From NCBI GenBank assembly GCA_013397455.1, contig VYZB01000122.1, positions 174,443 through 238,442 of the forward strand: a stretch of DNA of 64,000 nt. The letters are read 5' to 3'. Every line of letters begins with the position of its first letter. Within the stretch, counting starts at the first letter, position 1. The stretch is from Crotophaga sulcirostris. Lineage: Eukaryota > Chordata > Aves > Cuculiformes > Crotophagidae. A model generated the notes under the pieces. That model searched no databases, was not told where the DNA came from, and worked only from the letters and a program-made list of their open reading frames with translations. Below are positions 24,387 through 40,224 of this stretch, piece after piece. The position numbers were made by a program, and so were the translations under genes.

Positions 24387-27300
24387 TATCTGGGGCACCT
24401 AACTGTGCACACCTAGCTTAGGTGCTTCAGGACCCTGCCCTGATCAGTAAGGACATGATGCTGTAGTCATTCTTATCTCCTGGTTCTTCCCTTGAGGAGC
24501 AGCCTTGAACTTGCTGCTCTCTGACATATATCTGCTATAGGCTAGCTGGTGTTTGAATATAGCACTTCTGCATTTGAGTAAGAGATAGGCAATTGGGCAG
24601 TTCTGTGGTGGGGTCAGACAACAACCTTACGTGAGTGTCTTTTGCATAGAGCTGTAGATCACATGCTATCAAACTGAACTTCTTACAAAAGAAAAAAATC
24701 TTCTTAATAATTCTTGATAATGGGCTTTTCTCTTTCAATCAAACAAAGAAATATATTTATCACTTTATCAATTAGATACTAACATTTGATTTCTACTTAC
24801 GTCTTTGTCATAACTGAAATGACAGCTAACCAATCTTTTTGACTTATGTCTCAGGCAGCTGTTTACAGGTGAATGCACTTCAGTCATATCAGTAACTAAA
24901 TTTTTCACATTATTTTTGACACAATGCAATGGAATGATTGACAGAAAAGGAGGCCATCAGTCAATAAAGGTGGAAGGCAGCATAAATGATGCATCATGCT
25001 ACTCTCCAACCTATGAGCAAAGTCAGACAGGGCACTGGAAAATGGAAACAGTGCTGAATGAAAAACAGGATATTGTGCATTTGTGCAGAGCGATTTCAGC
25101 TCATGAATTTATAAAGCTGTCAAATTGTTATCTAAATAAGAGAGGAGAATAGTTCTGGTGTTCTCTAATTAACTCTTCAGGAGCCACAAGCAACAATCAT
25201 TCAGACTTCAGATAAGCTCTAAATCAGATCAAATTAGATCTAAATTAGCTCCCAGTGGCAGTTACCGCTCTTTGATAAGACTGAGTATCATGGCAGGATC
25301 CTAAATAAATTTCCTTACAAAAATAAGCATCCAAATATTATTATCTTTTCTCACAGATGTATGAACATAAATTATCCACAAACAGACCTTTGTAATAAGA
25401 CCAAGAAGTGCATTATCTATAGCTACTAGTAAAACACACACCTATGAACAGCTTCAGGACAGATTCAGAGTTTTGAAGTTTGATTACTTGCCAGATGAGA
25501 TCAGATTTAAAAGATATGATTAGAAGAATTTAAGCAAAGTAACATTTTATTTTGGCAAACATAAAACCAAATGAAACTTATACTTCCTGAAAAAAACAAT
25601 TTAAAAATTACTCAGGTTCTCCAGAGTTTTCTGGAAAACATTTTTTTCCAAATATGAGAATAGAGAAAAGTTGTATTGTTACAAGTTACTGTATGTCTGC
25701 TCTTTGTCAGAATGACAGAAACAGCCTTGTCTGAAAAAAAGTTATTTTTGTGGGATTCAATTTTTTTCATGGAAAACAAAATCTTTCCTCAAAAACATCT
25801 CAGATGGATTTGAAAAAAATCTTCCTTTTTTAAAAATCTGAGCTGTAAATTAGTGTGCAAGCTTTAAGAGCAATTTGAAGTATTATTCTGTACCACTAAA
25901 AATTTAAGTCTAGAGTAGAAAGAAAAGATCCATAAGATAACTTAGTTTTAAATTAAATATTTTGCTTGTTAGAAGAACATTTTCTAAGCTGTTGATTACT
26001 ATTTCAGGTATCACAAATATAACAGTATAAAGAAAATCTAAATTCCAAATCAAATCTCTACCTAAGAGATGTAGATTATTTCCAGTTTGTATTTTATTTA
26101 AAAGATGCCATTGCAGTGCTAATTTAGTCTTAAGAGATTTTTAGTATATGAAAGACATAACACCTTCAACAGAAAAAAAATTAAACACTTCCTTTAAGAC
26201 TAACTCCAGAGGTCTAGACATACTGAAATCTGCTCAGACAGGGAAATAAAAGAGTTGTTGTTTTCTACAGTTCTTCGGAAACAGTCCTAGTTACCAGGAT
26301 ACTTGTTAAAATAACAGTGAAATCAACCATCTATCCTTCCTTGCTTTCAGAGATTTGTGAAATATGCTTACACTTTTAGTAAAAAGTACTTCAGTCGGGA
26401 AGTAAAATTTTACCTCAGGATTTATATAAAATTTATAAGATAAACTTTAGTCCCTACGAAATATTTCTTATGCTCCTCATCTGCACAGCAACACTATGCT
26501 AATTTTGGGCCAGAGTAGGGAGGAGGTAAGGGGACAACTACCCAGGTGACACTCAGAAAAAGCAGAAAGCATATATGGTAATTAATATGTCTGTAACTGT
26601 TACGCGAAGGATCAAATATCTCAATATCTCACTACTGGCCAATTCAAGGCTGCTGAGTTTCTATGTGAGGCCAGCTGAAGGTTCCACTTAACTTCCTCAT
26701 CCCAGCAGTCCTCTGCCTGAAATAGGATCCACTGATGAAAGATTACTGGGTCAGAATTAATCCTTTGGGCAAACCTGCAGATAAATCTACTTATTAGTAA
26801 GAAGACACAGACGAGTTGGACTAGTTTCTTCGTAATCACCTTCACTAGTTGAACATACCTCAAACATTTCCAAAGGCAGATCAGGGACATCTTATTTCAC
26901 AGTAAGGTTATTGCCAATTATTTAGTGTCACAGATAGGTTAGTTTCATCTCTTCACCAAGAATGTGCAGTGTGTTCTGTGCACTCAGTGTACACACATGG
27001 TTACACTATAAACTTAAATTTGGAGGTTTATATTAATCTTCTTCTATATTTCCTTCTTCTCTGGCAGAAAACATTGTGTCTGCTAACATTCTCCTGTCCA
27101 CTAGTATCAACTGTGATGAGTTACATTCCATGTCAGATCTTCTAAATGTTAATTGTTTGAAAAGAGTTGTATTAATTCACTCACAACTTTAGAAGCCTTG
27201 CAATTTATTGTCTAGCTTTATTTGTTAAATCAAAAAAAAAAAAAGGTCAAGAGAAGTATGGCTTATGTAGTGGGTATATACCAAAGTACATGTGACATAT

Positions 27301-30300
27301 ATATCAATACCTCTCTTCTTGACAAGTGCTTATGTCTCATTTCACCTTAATAGCTCCTGTAGTCACTCTTGGATAAATATACATAGTCATTAAGGAAGTT
27401 TAGTTGTTTTCTTCATGATCTTCTCCAACTAGGAAAAAAGAGTCTTTAAAGATCACTTTGAGGTCTCTTACTTACAGATCACAGGTTTATGTTCTACGTG
27501 TTACATCAGGAGCAGGTTTACCACAGAATAGAACAGATGTATGAGTTCCCCTCAAGCTTCTCTTAGTGGAAGATTTCTCACCTGGCCCAGTTGTACAGTT
27601 TGCTAGGTCTTGATCTACAATGACTTGATGGAAGGCTTGCTATTCTCACCTTGGATTTATTTTTGTAAAGCACCTGTTTCTGTTTATTTGCCTATCCTGG
27701 TTATATCTCTTTTTTTTTTAAGTAGGTCTTACAAATCGTATTCCTTTTTTATCCTCATAAGCATTATGACTATATTTTCATTAGATATTCCTAGATTTAT
27801 ATTTATTTATTTAAGACTTCCATTGATTAAGCTTCTCAAGTGCAGTTTTACCATCTGTTGTTTTCCTAATAGAGAACCATTTACTCAGTTAAGATTTTTT
27901 TCCATTCTCCACTGAAAAGAGTGTGATTTTATGTTTATGATTAAATTAGTGTAAATTTCTGAGATGACATCTGAGATGATGCCAAGATGTCGAATGTCAG
28001 AAAAGCATTCTCCCTGCCATATTATTAGTCTGATGGATCTTTTCTGTCTGTATAAATCAGACATTTTTATTTTGCAGAACTGCTAAGATAATTTTGGAGT
28101 CTAGCTCTTTGTCATTAAAAAAACAGTTCTTCCCTATTAAATGTAAGAAACAGAAGTACTAAACAAAAGAGGAATATTAAGGTTTAAAGCAGAAATGACA
28201 GAACTATGGTGGAAACTTCAGAAGAATGATGGAAACAGAAATTCAGACCTTAAACTGCCCTCCCACAAAAAGATGAATAAATATTTAATGGAAAGCTTTG
28301 TGCTACTCAAAATAATAATTTTCATCCTAGCATAAAGAAAATAATTTTCAGACTACCATGGTGATGAAGTGAAATACAACTTTATGTCAGGCATGCAGGA
28401 GTCAATTTCATAAATTTTTTAAGACTAGATATTGCTTCAGAAGTGCAATCAACATTACCACTGCAGTTTAATGCTAAAATACACCACTGTTCCCTACAAG
28501 AAACTATCAGTTATTCACATTTGCTCAGTAGTTAACTGTTCGGTTATTTTCCATGTAATACATATAAATATTTATGTGCTGATACTTGTCCACTGCAAGC
28601 TGTCCCTATGGTAAGTGGGCAAAACAGATTGGGCTGCAAAGCACTGTTTTACTTTAGTTAACTGCAGAGTAAAACAGCACATTGGTGGTCTCAGTAGCCA
28701 TTCTCATTTAGTTTGATGACCAAGTTTCTTCTAGATAGTATATATTCTTCAGGATATGTAATGAACACAAATAGACACACAGTGAGTATTATTCTCCTGG
28801 TTGTGTGAAACCAGAGAGATTCTCTTGCAGTTTATGAAGTCTATACACTCTGGTGTCAAACCTCCCCACTGCTTGATGCCCAGTATACATAGAGGAGCAC
28901 ATTTGTTGCTATTTCTTCTTCTCTAAATATAAAATTGTTTCCAAAAAGAGGGAGAGGTCAAAATCAGATGCAAGGTAAGGGCATAAGTGGACTACTCAAC
29001 TACAAAATTCCTAGTTAAAGTTGAAATACTTCCCTTTCCTGAAAACAGTGTCTGTACATACATTCTTACAACAGGCGACACCAAACAGTTAACCAACTAG
29101 CAATACCCTACAAAGGATGTACAATCCAACAACAACAACAACAAGTTGTCCTAGCTCCGGTTGTTTTACAGACATCACAGTGTCTGTAGACGAAGGTATG
29201 ACTAGGACTCAGGCCCATTGTGCACAGCAGATATGCACAATGGAAATCTTTCACAGCTGTTTCCAATGAAAATTGTCTGTATCTGCTAAAGTAGAGACAT
29301 TTCACATAGTCTTAGTCAAAGTACATGGGGAAGAAAAGACCAGGGATATGCCCCTCTAAAAACTGGCCTATTTGGAAAAGGACTCTTGAATCACCATCCC
29401 AGAGAGAGGTCTTCATCACCATAAATGCATCCTGGAGAGTATAAGTAGGGTCCAACACTTCAATGGTTTCATGAAAATGTGTATCATTCAATGTGAGAAG
29501 TGTATACCACTTCTTTTCTTGCACTGTTGGAAAGATGTGTGTCAGAACACACAAATGCAGACATTCATTTTGCATAAATTCAGCATGTTATCTCTCTTCC
29601 TAATTGCACAGGAGGAAATTTCCACTTGTAAACCTTTGACATTTTCTTGCAGCAGCTCTCTGGCCTTTTTAACTTCTAAGATATATCAGGAGAAGGAAGT
29701 TTGGAGGCAGCACAGGGGAAAACAAGATAAAATTTATATGCATTTTTAAGCAAGAGAGATTATGCAACGTCACTTTTATCTTCTTCTCATTATATACAAG
29801 AACATTGGTGCAGATGGGCAATGAAGGGAATCAAGGGAGAACCCCTATCAATGGCATTTCTGATTATTTAGTTCACACAGCTGGTGGAGTATATCAGTAA
29901 TAAAAATACCTAGATCTAAGCATCTGAGATCTCTCACTTACTTAAGAAAGGGATGACCTGCTAGGAGGTGATGGCCCTAAATAATTTTCCTGCTGTGTAC
30001 TTGAAGATTAGCTTAATATCAAGGTGGTGTTAAGAGAAAACGATGCTAAGGCAGCAAAGCTGCTGCTTGATGAACTGATGTTAGTAGAGAGGTGCAACAC
30101 TGATTTTGCAGATCTAAAACTAAACCTTAGCACGGTATAGTAGCATCAGAGAGGTTTGCAGGGTGAGCTTGAACAGCTGAACAAGACTCAAAGTCAGCTG
30201 CAAGGTTCAGGAAGTCTCATTATTACTAATAATATCTCGAGAGGGCAAAGAGGAAAAAGTCTTTGGCCAAGGATCATGGAGCTGAATTTCCAAGGGCATT

Positions 30301-33300
30301 GGGGCTCTTTGGCAGAGTCAAGCTCAGCAGAAGGCTTCCTCTGTTGCTTGAGGATGGATCTCCAGAAGCTGAGTTTTCAATTTTGCTTTTATTTGAGAAG
30401 CAACTGTAAGACTTTGCAGGCATGTGACCCTCTCCAGAGGCTATGAAACACAGGAACATGAATCGGAAAATAAAGGTGACCTTTTTCATGTGAGAAGATT
30501 GCAGGCAGAAATGCCTGTGGGTATTCAACATCTGAATTGATATAAGCAGACAAGAGGAAAAGAAATGGAACAGAAAAGCAAACTGGAGCAATTACATTCA
30601 AGGTGCATACGCTAGAAAGAATTCACATAGAAACACGACACAGAGCACAAATAACATCATGCTGATAATATTCCATAAATATCAACAAACATCTGCAGCG
30701 AAGATGATGTGTCCTTCTTATTTTTGTATCCTGATAAAATCATATTGATTCAGATAGTGATTAGAGTCAATTTGGATACATTGTGGTGAGGAATTTTAAA
30801 TCTTTTGTATTTTAGGAATGAGAGCTTTCACTTATGCATCCATCTTGCCTAACTGTACTACATAATGAATATAAAGTCTCAAAATCCTTGGAGACAAAAA
30901 TGAACAACTATATTTGCACTGTGTGTACAAGGATGGAATTCACCCTTAGGCAATGGGTCATAACAAATAGTTAAAAATCTAAGTCTTGCTTAAGACTTAT
31001 TTGAAATGTTATGATGTTCCTAGTTTTTTTTGCACTGAAAAAGTACCTATAGGTGAAGTTCACCCTAATACATATTCTGGTGCAAAATTTCTTTGATCTT
31101 TCCTACATTTTCATGTACACCTTCCCCTGCTCTTTTTCTTACAAAATTATCCTGTATTAAAGTAGCAATTGGAATGGCTTTGGAGCACCATTCAGATCAG
31201 AGCATAATATTCATCACTACATATCAAAGTGCTGTCATCTTAGCTCCCTGACAGAACGATGAATAGAGTTTAACCACCTCTTTTTGAGTACTACAAAGTT
31301 TTCTGCTTTCAAGTTTTAAAGTGACATACCACAATGAGGATACCTTTATAGAAGAGTATAATACAACCTAAAATGTATTTTTAGGAGAAGAGTGGACAAA
31401 GCACCTTCAGTTAAGTAACTTAAATCGGGTAGGAGAAACGTATTTTAAAATAATCTATTAGATAGAATAAATGACACAATCAAATATTCCAATATACCTC
31501 TAGCAGAAAACCTACCTTGCTAGAAATTAAGAATCTAGTATGAATTTAAGGAGTAATACCTATTCAAGGATCAGGACTCACTTAAAAAAATAAGGCCTTT
31601 GAGGGAAGAAAAACATGAAGAAAAGAAAAGCAAAACCAGAAAGTACCTATACTTAGTGGTATAGGACAAACTTAAAACGAAGAATACTGGGAATTTCAGA
31701 AGTGTACAGTGAAAGAAAAGATCCATAACATATCATCTAAACTTGCTTAATCATTGAAGTAGCTGTTCTTATTTCTTTTCCAAGAAGACTTCTTATGTGT
31801 GAAGGACAAAAAAGGTCTTATGTAATTTTTAACATCAGACCCTTCCTAAAAGTCGGGGTTTGGCATTCAGAACTGATTTTCTACTTCACGCCAAATTTCA
31901 CATCAGAGCCATGAAGAAATATCATGAATGATACAAATTCACTGTGATACCCTTGTCATTTTTGCTCCTCTGGAAGCTAAAGTTGTCTTGGGATAAAGAG
32001 TGGCACTGGGAAAAACAGAATAAGAATAGCTGTGCCATTCAGATTCTCTTTGGTTAAGGGAATTTTCCAGCTCAAACTTTAATACCTTTCCTTGTATCTA
32101 TGAAAGCAACCATGACTGGAGAAAGGACACGTCTGACTTCTGGGTATAAGTAGTGTTCACCAAGTCTGCATGAACTATTTCTATAGCCTATAGCTGAATT
32201 GTATGGGAGACATCACATCAAGGTTTGATTTATGACTACAAACTCCCTCTGTAATAGACAAGAATATTCTCTGCATTTCCTATTTGATAAACAGTGCTGT
32301 ATTCTTGAATTCACATTATGTTGCTAGAACTATGTCACAGAAATTCAAATTTTTCCCTTGAATTCTTCATATTTCCAGTCAGAATAGGGGTTAATTGTAT
32401 TTATTTTTAAAGAGTTCCTTAAAAATATTAATTTTTAATTAATTATCTTTTTTTTTAAAAAAAGGGGGGGTGGCATTGAGCTTGTCACTGAATAGCAAGT
32501 CAGTCAATGAAGAAAAATAAAAATAACAAGAAGATGTAGAAATCAGTGCTCTAATATGCAATATCCATTGACCCCCAATAAGGCGATCACCGTCAGGAAA
32601 AATATGAATTAATTAAATAGCATTTCACATTTTTTCTGTGAAAATGAAAGTTGTTCTCTCTTTCTCTATTTTGAATAAAAAGATGCAGACAAGTTTTCAT
32701 TTAAAAAAACAACTCCATGTTTTATGTTCAAGGAATGCTTACCTAGAAAATTAAGAAGAACCTGTCTGGTAAAGAAAGACAATTTTATACAAGGCGTTTT
32801 AAAAGTGTAGTGATGCATCTCTACAGGAGTACACTGTGTTCCAGACTTAGTCCTTCACCAAGGACTTTATCAACAGTTCTGCTTTTAGCTAAAGTCGATC
32901 ACCCTCAAAGTTCAGACTTGCTGAAATGGAGCAGAGGACATCTTGGTTATGGCAAACACATAAGCTCTACTTTTTTACTCAATAAAGTGAGGAAGGCAGT
33001 TCCTCATCAGGTATACTTATAAAACCAACTTGAAAATAGTTACATTCAGAGTATCCTACAAGTGCTTCAAGAGTGCTTTATGTATTAAACTGTTGATGCT
33101 TCCAGTGCAGAAAAAAAAGCTTCAGCCTCAGTTGTGTCGCGTCAGTGAAGAACTAATCCTGAAATTTTCTGTTAAAGTGCAAAGTCCTTCTTTAAAGCAA
33201 GAGCTTAAAAAGTTACCTACTTTTAGAGGAACTTTCAAAGCAAGCCTTTTGCTAAAAGTGTGACAATATGTCAAAAAGAGAAAAATTAATTAGGTTGCTC

Positions 33301-34265
33301 CATATGTAACTGTGAAAAACTTAGACTGCAGCACCTGGAGCATATTGCTATTTCAGCAGTGTTAAATTCAGACTTCAACTGGGCATATGTCAATTAATTT
33401 ATTGTATTTAAAATATTTCAACCATACATATTAAATCTGAGTGTGGAAGTAGGCTAATATTACTTTATTTGCAAATACTGTGGCTACATACTTCAGTAAT
33501 TTTTCACTGTCACCACACAGATTCACCAGTTTATGCAAGGTAGTTGAATTTGGTAGTAGCTTTTGTAAGGGGAAGGTTTGGTTTTTTCTATTCTTTTTAA
33601 GTTTTTGCCTGTGTCTTTTGAAAAATCTTTACCAGTGCAGCACTGGCTACACTTTTTATAAGATTTCGTTTTCTATTACTGGCTCTGCTTAGAGCTAGAC
33701 AATTCTTTCCTACTTTTGTTCTCTGGTCCTATCAGGGCTGTGATATGACATATAATTGTTTTGCCAGTTCTGACTCACTGCACACTATATATGGGCCATC
33801 AAAAAACAACACAAAACTACCACAGCCCACATATATTTGCAAACACTCAGGGAACCCCTACCAATGACAAATTATTTCAGTCACAATGAGTCAGACTAAG
33901 GGGGGAGTATGATCATATCTTACTGAACTCAAGCATTTCTTGAAGTCTAAATTCACCTGTATATTCAATTTTCTATTTGCATTACTCCTTACATCTTAGG
34001 AAAAAGTCTCAAGTTTGAAATATTATATTCTTCCAATTATTGCTTTTTTTTTGTTTGTTTGATCTAAAAAACTTCTATACATTTGTTGTCAGCTGGAATT
34101 TCTAACACTTGGACCTATAAACTTATTTCTCTTAAAGAGGACATAAGCATTTACTGTCAAACACTCATCTGAAAACATAACTAATTAATTTCTTATAATT
34201 CATATTCAGTACATATTTTTTAAAATAAGAAAATTTACATAATAATTGAAAAATATTTTGTTACA
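24387..34265. other. unique AT-rich DNA, no gene recognised
   Basis: Nearly 10 kb with no supportable gene or recognised repeat. There is a CAA trinucleotide run of five units near 29130, an A13 run near 27233, and a T9-A7-G7 tract at 32448-32470. Open frames are at most about 105 codons and lack domains. The frame at 30156-30446 has a slightly Gln/Leu-rich start that resembles a coiled coil, but a stretch of 30-40 residues is too little to support a gene. Confidence 0.55.
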
Positions 34266-34478
34266 CGCAACCATGATATTATGGTATGGAGTACTCCATT
34301 GGCCATTTTGTGTCAGCTGTCCTGGCTCTGCACCTGTAAACTAGCAAAATATGGGAAACTAAAATAGTCCTTGATTTCTTAGCAACAACTAAAACCATCC
34401 ACATTATTCTCATACTAAATCTAAAAACCAGCAGCTACTGGGAAGAATTTTAACTTTATCCTAGCCAAAACCAGGACA
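34266..34478 (-). mobile_element. LTR 5' fragment (family C), truncated
   Basis: Read on the minus strand, the element starts TGTCCTGGTTTTGGCTAGGA at 34478. It then runs through TTCTTCCCAGTAGCTGCTGG, GTGCAGAGCCAGGACAGCTG and ACTCCATACCATAATATCAT. These marks occur in the same order in the plus-strand LTR at 55337. It stops about where the TATA box would be, so only the U3 half (about 210 bp) remains. No target duplication can be judged because one end is lost. Confidence 0.8.
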
Positions 34479-37400
34479 GTATAACAAAAATAAGGTAGGA
34501 GTTGGGACTCCCTTATCAAAGTCATGGAGTCTCCATCAAAGATGGAGAAATACTAAAAGAAAAAGATGGCGGAAGGAGGTTTCTCATTTACGTTTTTATC
34601 TACTATAAATGACAAAATAATGAATTTGATGTGCTTTTAAAACAGTGGATACAAATTCATGCCTGAAACAGTAGCTCTAAGTACTCAAAGATCTGTTTTT
34701 TACCTTCTAGATAAAGCTTTTTAGTAAAACAAAAAGTCTGCTATCCTCTCAGTATCCTTTTCTGCCATGTTTTCCTTGTCACAACAATTATGCATCCAGT
34801 TCAAACTTCCTCTCTATCTTTCCCCAGAAAGTGACATATAGGAGGGTTGACATTTCAGAGGATTCCCAAGCTTCTCCACCTCTCTACATGTTTTTCAGAA
34901 GTGCAGACATGATCTGCGTCTGGTACTGTCAATGTGCTAAGCTTCCAAGAATGAAGGCAATTTCCATGTTCTGTTTTCCAGAATGTTAAGAAACTAGTCA
35001 GTCTCAGTAAGTCATGAGTGAAGAATTTATTTTCCTTCCTGACTGAAATCTTATTTCCCAGCCCATTGAATAATCTAGTTTGTTTGTTCCCAAGAAAGGC
35101 TCAACCTACAAGCTAATCAGTTCACATCCTGTGACATTAGCAGAAAGAAAAATACTGGGCAATAAACCAGTGTTACTGGTCCTACCTACATATTCTTTTA
35201 ACAAATAGGATTTACAAGGCATATAAATGTTTTCTGGCAAGAGCTGCAGAGTTATTTCAGGATGTCAGGCACATGACAGGTGAAAACTATAGTCTATGAG
35301 TTGCTTGAGGAATACTTTTCTTCAAAATAAATGCTGCCACTGGTTTTATAGCCAAACAAACCAACCAAATATTATAGTCTCTTCCACACCCACAACATCA
35401 GCTTCCACAGTATATAGAGTAAATGCATTATGCTATGCTAGACTTCATGTGGGCAGTGCTATATTTATATTTCAGTTACAATAATAAATATAAAGGAGCC
35501 CGACTTTGGTTTTACTATCAATTATATATTTACACTACATAAAAACATTTCCTCAGTGAATGTTGTATCTGAATTCTCAGTATTTATTACGATCTAACAA
35601 AAATGTTTCTCTGTGCTGTTTATATATTTTATCTTATAATACATATGTTCCATTGTATAATTTGAGTGATTGTTTATTCCAGACTGCATATTGGCCTGAT
35701 TTATACTCCTGGTGGAAGGTATAATAGTGACCCTTTCCATTACTTTTAAGTAATTTGTTTGTGTTAGTGGATTTCTTGACATATGTTTCATTTGTGTCTG
35801 TTTTCCTGAATATTAATTAGTTGCTGTGGTATTTTTGATATTTCTGTGGGTTTTAACAGACCAACTGTCTTGGTGGTTCTGTAAAGCCAGAAAAGAAACT
35901 GATCCACAAAATTGTCTGTAGTGGCACTCCAATATCCAAATGAATCAATGGTTAAAGGTGTTCTCTGTCTTCAAAGAGCCTTACAAGAAAAAGCCACTGA
36001 AGAAATCCCCAGAGAAATGAGGGTATAGACAAAAAATTGTCTCTCGAGCTATGAAATATTAGAAAAGAGAAAGGAGGAAGACCATCCGTTTCAATAAGGA
36101 CAAAAGCAATCTCAGTGCATGCCACAAAGAGCAGAATCTGCCTGTTCCATGGATTTATGCTCATAGATGACATGAGTTCCCACTGAAAGTATGGGCAATC
36201 TAAAATTCAAATGACTGTATAAGGCTAGGACTGTCACCAACCCTCTGAATGGATCTGAAGGCAGAGATTACACATGGCATTCTTGCTGTATTGCTAAGTT
36301 ACCCTGAAGAAAATACGTTAGGTTTTAATAAAACTAATGGTCCAAATCAGAGTCCCTTCTTAAGCAGAGCTTTTGTGATGAGCAACAGGCAGACATAAAT
36401 ATCAAGTAACTACTCACAATCTCTTCTTCTGTTCTGCTGCCATGCCGTGACCATTCTGCCCTCCTATGCCCTTTTCTAATAAAGGGAGGAGGACTTATAA
36501 AATTTTAAGAAAGTCTTTATCAATAACCATGCCTTTGAAGGCACTGATAGCCAGACACTGTCAACAGACAGGCTTTCCCAACCAACAGCAGTCTTCAACC
36601 TCCCCACACTCCCAGACTTTAGCACAGGATCCCATCTTTTACTCTTTGCCTGTCTGCACAGGCCAGCCCTTCAACAGCACCATTAACTATGAGACAAGAT
36701 CACTTCTTTTATTACTGTTATAGAGCTTCCACAATGACTGGTGATGTCACAACTGAATGGTGGAACTCATTGTCACAATCAGATTGTGATAGTTGTTCCT
36801 CTCTAATGAAGAAATTTTCATTTCTGGTATTACATAAATCCCAAAGCTGAGCCCACAATTAAAGGCGTTCTTTAATATGTAATAGAATGATCTGGAGAAA
36901 AAAGTTGAATACTATTTCTTTAGAGGTAAGTAGTTCTTTATATAAGCATATTATAATTATACAATTTAGGGAAAGTCTAAAGTCCAGAACATACCCCTTC
37001 ATATATTAGTGTGAGTCTGACAAGAAAAATTTATTGATCTTGAGGTGAACTTTTTGGGCCAGAATCTTCTTTGTTTTTACGCCCAGCAGAGTGGGACCTC
37101 ATTTTTATTAATCTTTATTAGAATGAAAAACAATTATTACTTAGTTAAGATGCAGTGAAGTTACTGTTCTATTATCTGTCCAGCAGATAGTTAAGTGAAA
37201 ATGAAAGTTGCAAACCAACAAGTTTACAGAGCAATATTTTGCATATAAGACATTTCCTCTAAAAAGGCTCTCAGTGAAGAATTGACCACATTTTTCATTC
37301 TACTGATCTATCATCATTTTAGATATCTGTACTTACTTTTTTTTTTTTGCTTCAATGCCTTCTGAAAGAACGGACTGTAACTCCAAAGATGACTATATGA

Positions 37401-40224
37401 TGGAAAATCTGAGTAATAGTTCAGTGATTTTATAAACTATATAGTCATACAAGACACATTGTTCCCTCAAGTTCTTCCAGATAGCTCTATATTTATTTCA
37501 GAAATACTTGCTAGGAGCTGATTAAAATTGATATTGTCATAAAAGCCAAACTTCAGGAATGCTCTATTTCTTGCATTATGAAGTATTTTACACATACAAA
37601 TTTTCTACTTCTTGCACGATATTTGTTTCCAGATTGTATGTTTGTAACATTAAGAAAGCAAACAATAGCATCCATTTCCACTGTGTTCATTTCTTCTTTT
37701 TTGTACTAACAAAAGTTAAGTATAGTAAAGAACATTTACAGTTCCACTTATCAACACCACACAAACAAATGCTTACAAAGACAGTAATGAAATATATCAC
37801 TGATTTGGAAAGTATTCAAACCTAGGCTTTTGGTAATATCTTAATTACTTATCTTACTCCAGTGCTTATCCTCTTGATAGTTCCATAAAAAACAATCACA
37901 TAATTTTACACACTGCATTTTGTAAATTAAGACAATATACCTTTTTGTAAGCTATTGTTTAACTCTTTTGGCATCCTAATAGTCCTTGTATATCCCTACT
38001 ACTATTTCTATTAGTTTTCCTTGAATGCTGGTAATCAGAGTTATGCCAAAGATTAGGTAACAAACATTAAAGAATGCATATTATCTAAATGGCTATGGAT
38101 AAGACTGCTTACCGACCAAGGTTTTGAAAAAATTGATCTTGCATTATGGGCAATTAAAATGAACAAAGCTGAGACTGGGTCTATTCCACTTTGCAGCACA
38201 GGAGCATGAGAACATCCAAAGTACCTTTCTGAAGGACATGGATCCAGTTAGCCAAAATAGTCCCAACTAAAGCATGGAAGATGTAAGTGAATAATAACTT
38301 TTAAAAAAGTAATTTATGTACAATGACAGTATATGCTTCAAATATGACTGTGGCATATAAAAGATATACTTCAAAATTCTTAGTTCTTCTAGGCAAGTAT
38401 AGAGACAAAGAAGATTTAAGTTTTGAATCCTCAGTATGAAGGAAAATGGAATCCTTATTCCCAAAGGTGTCTCATCTACCACCAAAGCCTGTAGATTCCT
38501 TCCTTTACTTCTGATGTGCTGTGCTTGTGTATGAATGCATACAGTTTACTCTGAAATATCAGAGTACTTCTTCTGCCCAAGATAAATTTTCTTGGTATTT
38601 AATAAATATTATAATGCATTAAAGTTTTTCTCATGATCTAGCTTTCAATGAAAAAAAAAATGATGTTTCAACCATCTGAGTTCAAATAAATATCTTATCA
38701 GGCTTCTAGTTTCCAAGACTACAACTAAAATGACATTATACTTCCACAACTGAAGAACGAATGACATTTAAAATCTATCAGCTTTATGGAGTAGGGAAAA
38801 TAGAAAAAAAACTACCACTGGAATAAGCAAATCAATTCTCTTTTTCAAATCATCAACTCAGTTGCTTTTTTCTTTATTCAAACTGCTATGTAGCAAAAAA
38901 CTATACCTTTTCATTCACAAGAGTGTCAGACAGAACTTATTGCTTTCCCCCAATCTACATAATACTTCCTCAAACTCAAGGGTAATAAAGAATATCCTTC
39001 CAATAATTAATGCTATACAATATCTATATGATTTTGTTTCCATTTTCTTTCATGGCCTACGTTACACAATCACTTTCTAAAGCAGCTGATGAATGGTTGG
39101 AGGCAAGTCTTTATTTCACAGTCACTGATCTGAGTTTTGATTTCTCATTCATATGAACCCTTTACTGAACTACTGCTATTACCTAAACTGAAATTTACAT
39201 AACAGCAGCAAAATTCAATTCTTATAAGCCTTCTCTTTCCAGATACAGTCTTGCTTTTGAAGGGTTCTTAATCCTCTCTATCATGGACATTTCACTAATT
39301 GCCCTTAGCTTAAAAGTACAGAACAAAAATGGCAATGTGAGTAAAGGTCCCTCTCTAAAAGAAAGGCTATCATCCAAGGCTCATCCTCTGTGCTTGCCCT
39401 CAAGGAAGTACCTGTCACTCAAATTAGCCCTTTCTGATATTTGTTCTTAATCTAGGTTGCGAAAACCATACAGCATGAGTATGGCAGAATGCATTTCCCT
39501 GACAACGCCTGCCACAAGGACTACAGAGTAACTGATGGTGACAATCTGGAGATTATACTGATTTAACTTTCATTAACTAGGTATTGAGTACAGGTACAGT
39601 TTGTTAAAGAATGGAGGGATTGGTTTCTGTCTTTGCTTTGAAATGGCCTTGTATTCTGTTCGGGAAAAACAGTCTAAGAGAGCATTTGGCCTTTACATTG
39701 ACTTTTTCCAAGAATATAGCACATCCCGACCCTCCTCCACCCCACAAGTGGAAGGGGGATGTAGTTCATTAAAACGGAATTCTGGGAAATGAATTAAAGT
39801 GATAATGATGCTATATGGCTAATTTGAAGTAATTTATTAATTCCAAGGCAGCTTGCAAATATTCAGTTGTCTATTAGAGTAAAAATACTATTGATTTGTG
39901 GCAAAGGGAAAGATGTATACATAAATAAATTGTATAAATCAATAATGTGACTCTCTGGAAATGGAAATGCAGAGAGAGAGAGGCTGATTAAAAAGAGGAA
40001 ACAGAGAAATAGCGGAAAAATATAGTTCAACTTTCCAGAGGATCCCATGATGAAATATCATGCTGAGTTTCTGAAAAGATGGGAATGTCCATTAAAAACA
40101 GAGAGGTTTCCCCTTAATACAGTTGATGCCTACTGATTATGCCCATTTCCATCCACTGGTCGTTCCTTTAAAAGGAGCTCTCTGTTATATAATCTGTCAC
40201 ATGATCTTTTAAGGAGGACGTGCA
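34479..40224. other. unique AT-rich DNA, no gene recognised
   Basis: No gene, RNA gene or intact repeat recognised. Frames such as 36466-36723 (plus) and 37559-37825 (plus) are short, lack domains, and have no upstream promoter-like or splice context. Composition is uniformly AT-rich. Confidence 0.55.

Noticed and set aside
29128..29146. CAA trinucleotide run
   Set aside because: Only about five units; too short to treat as a microsatellite of note.
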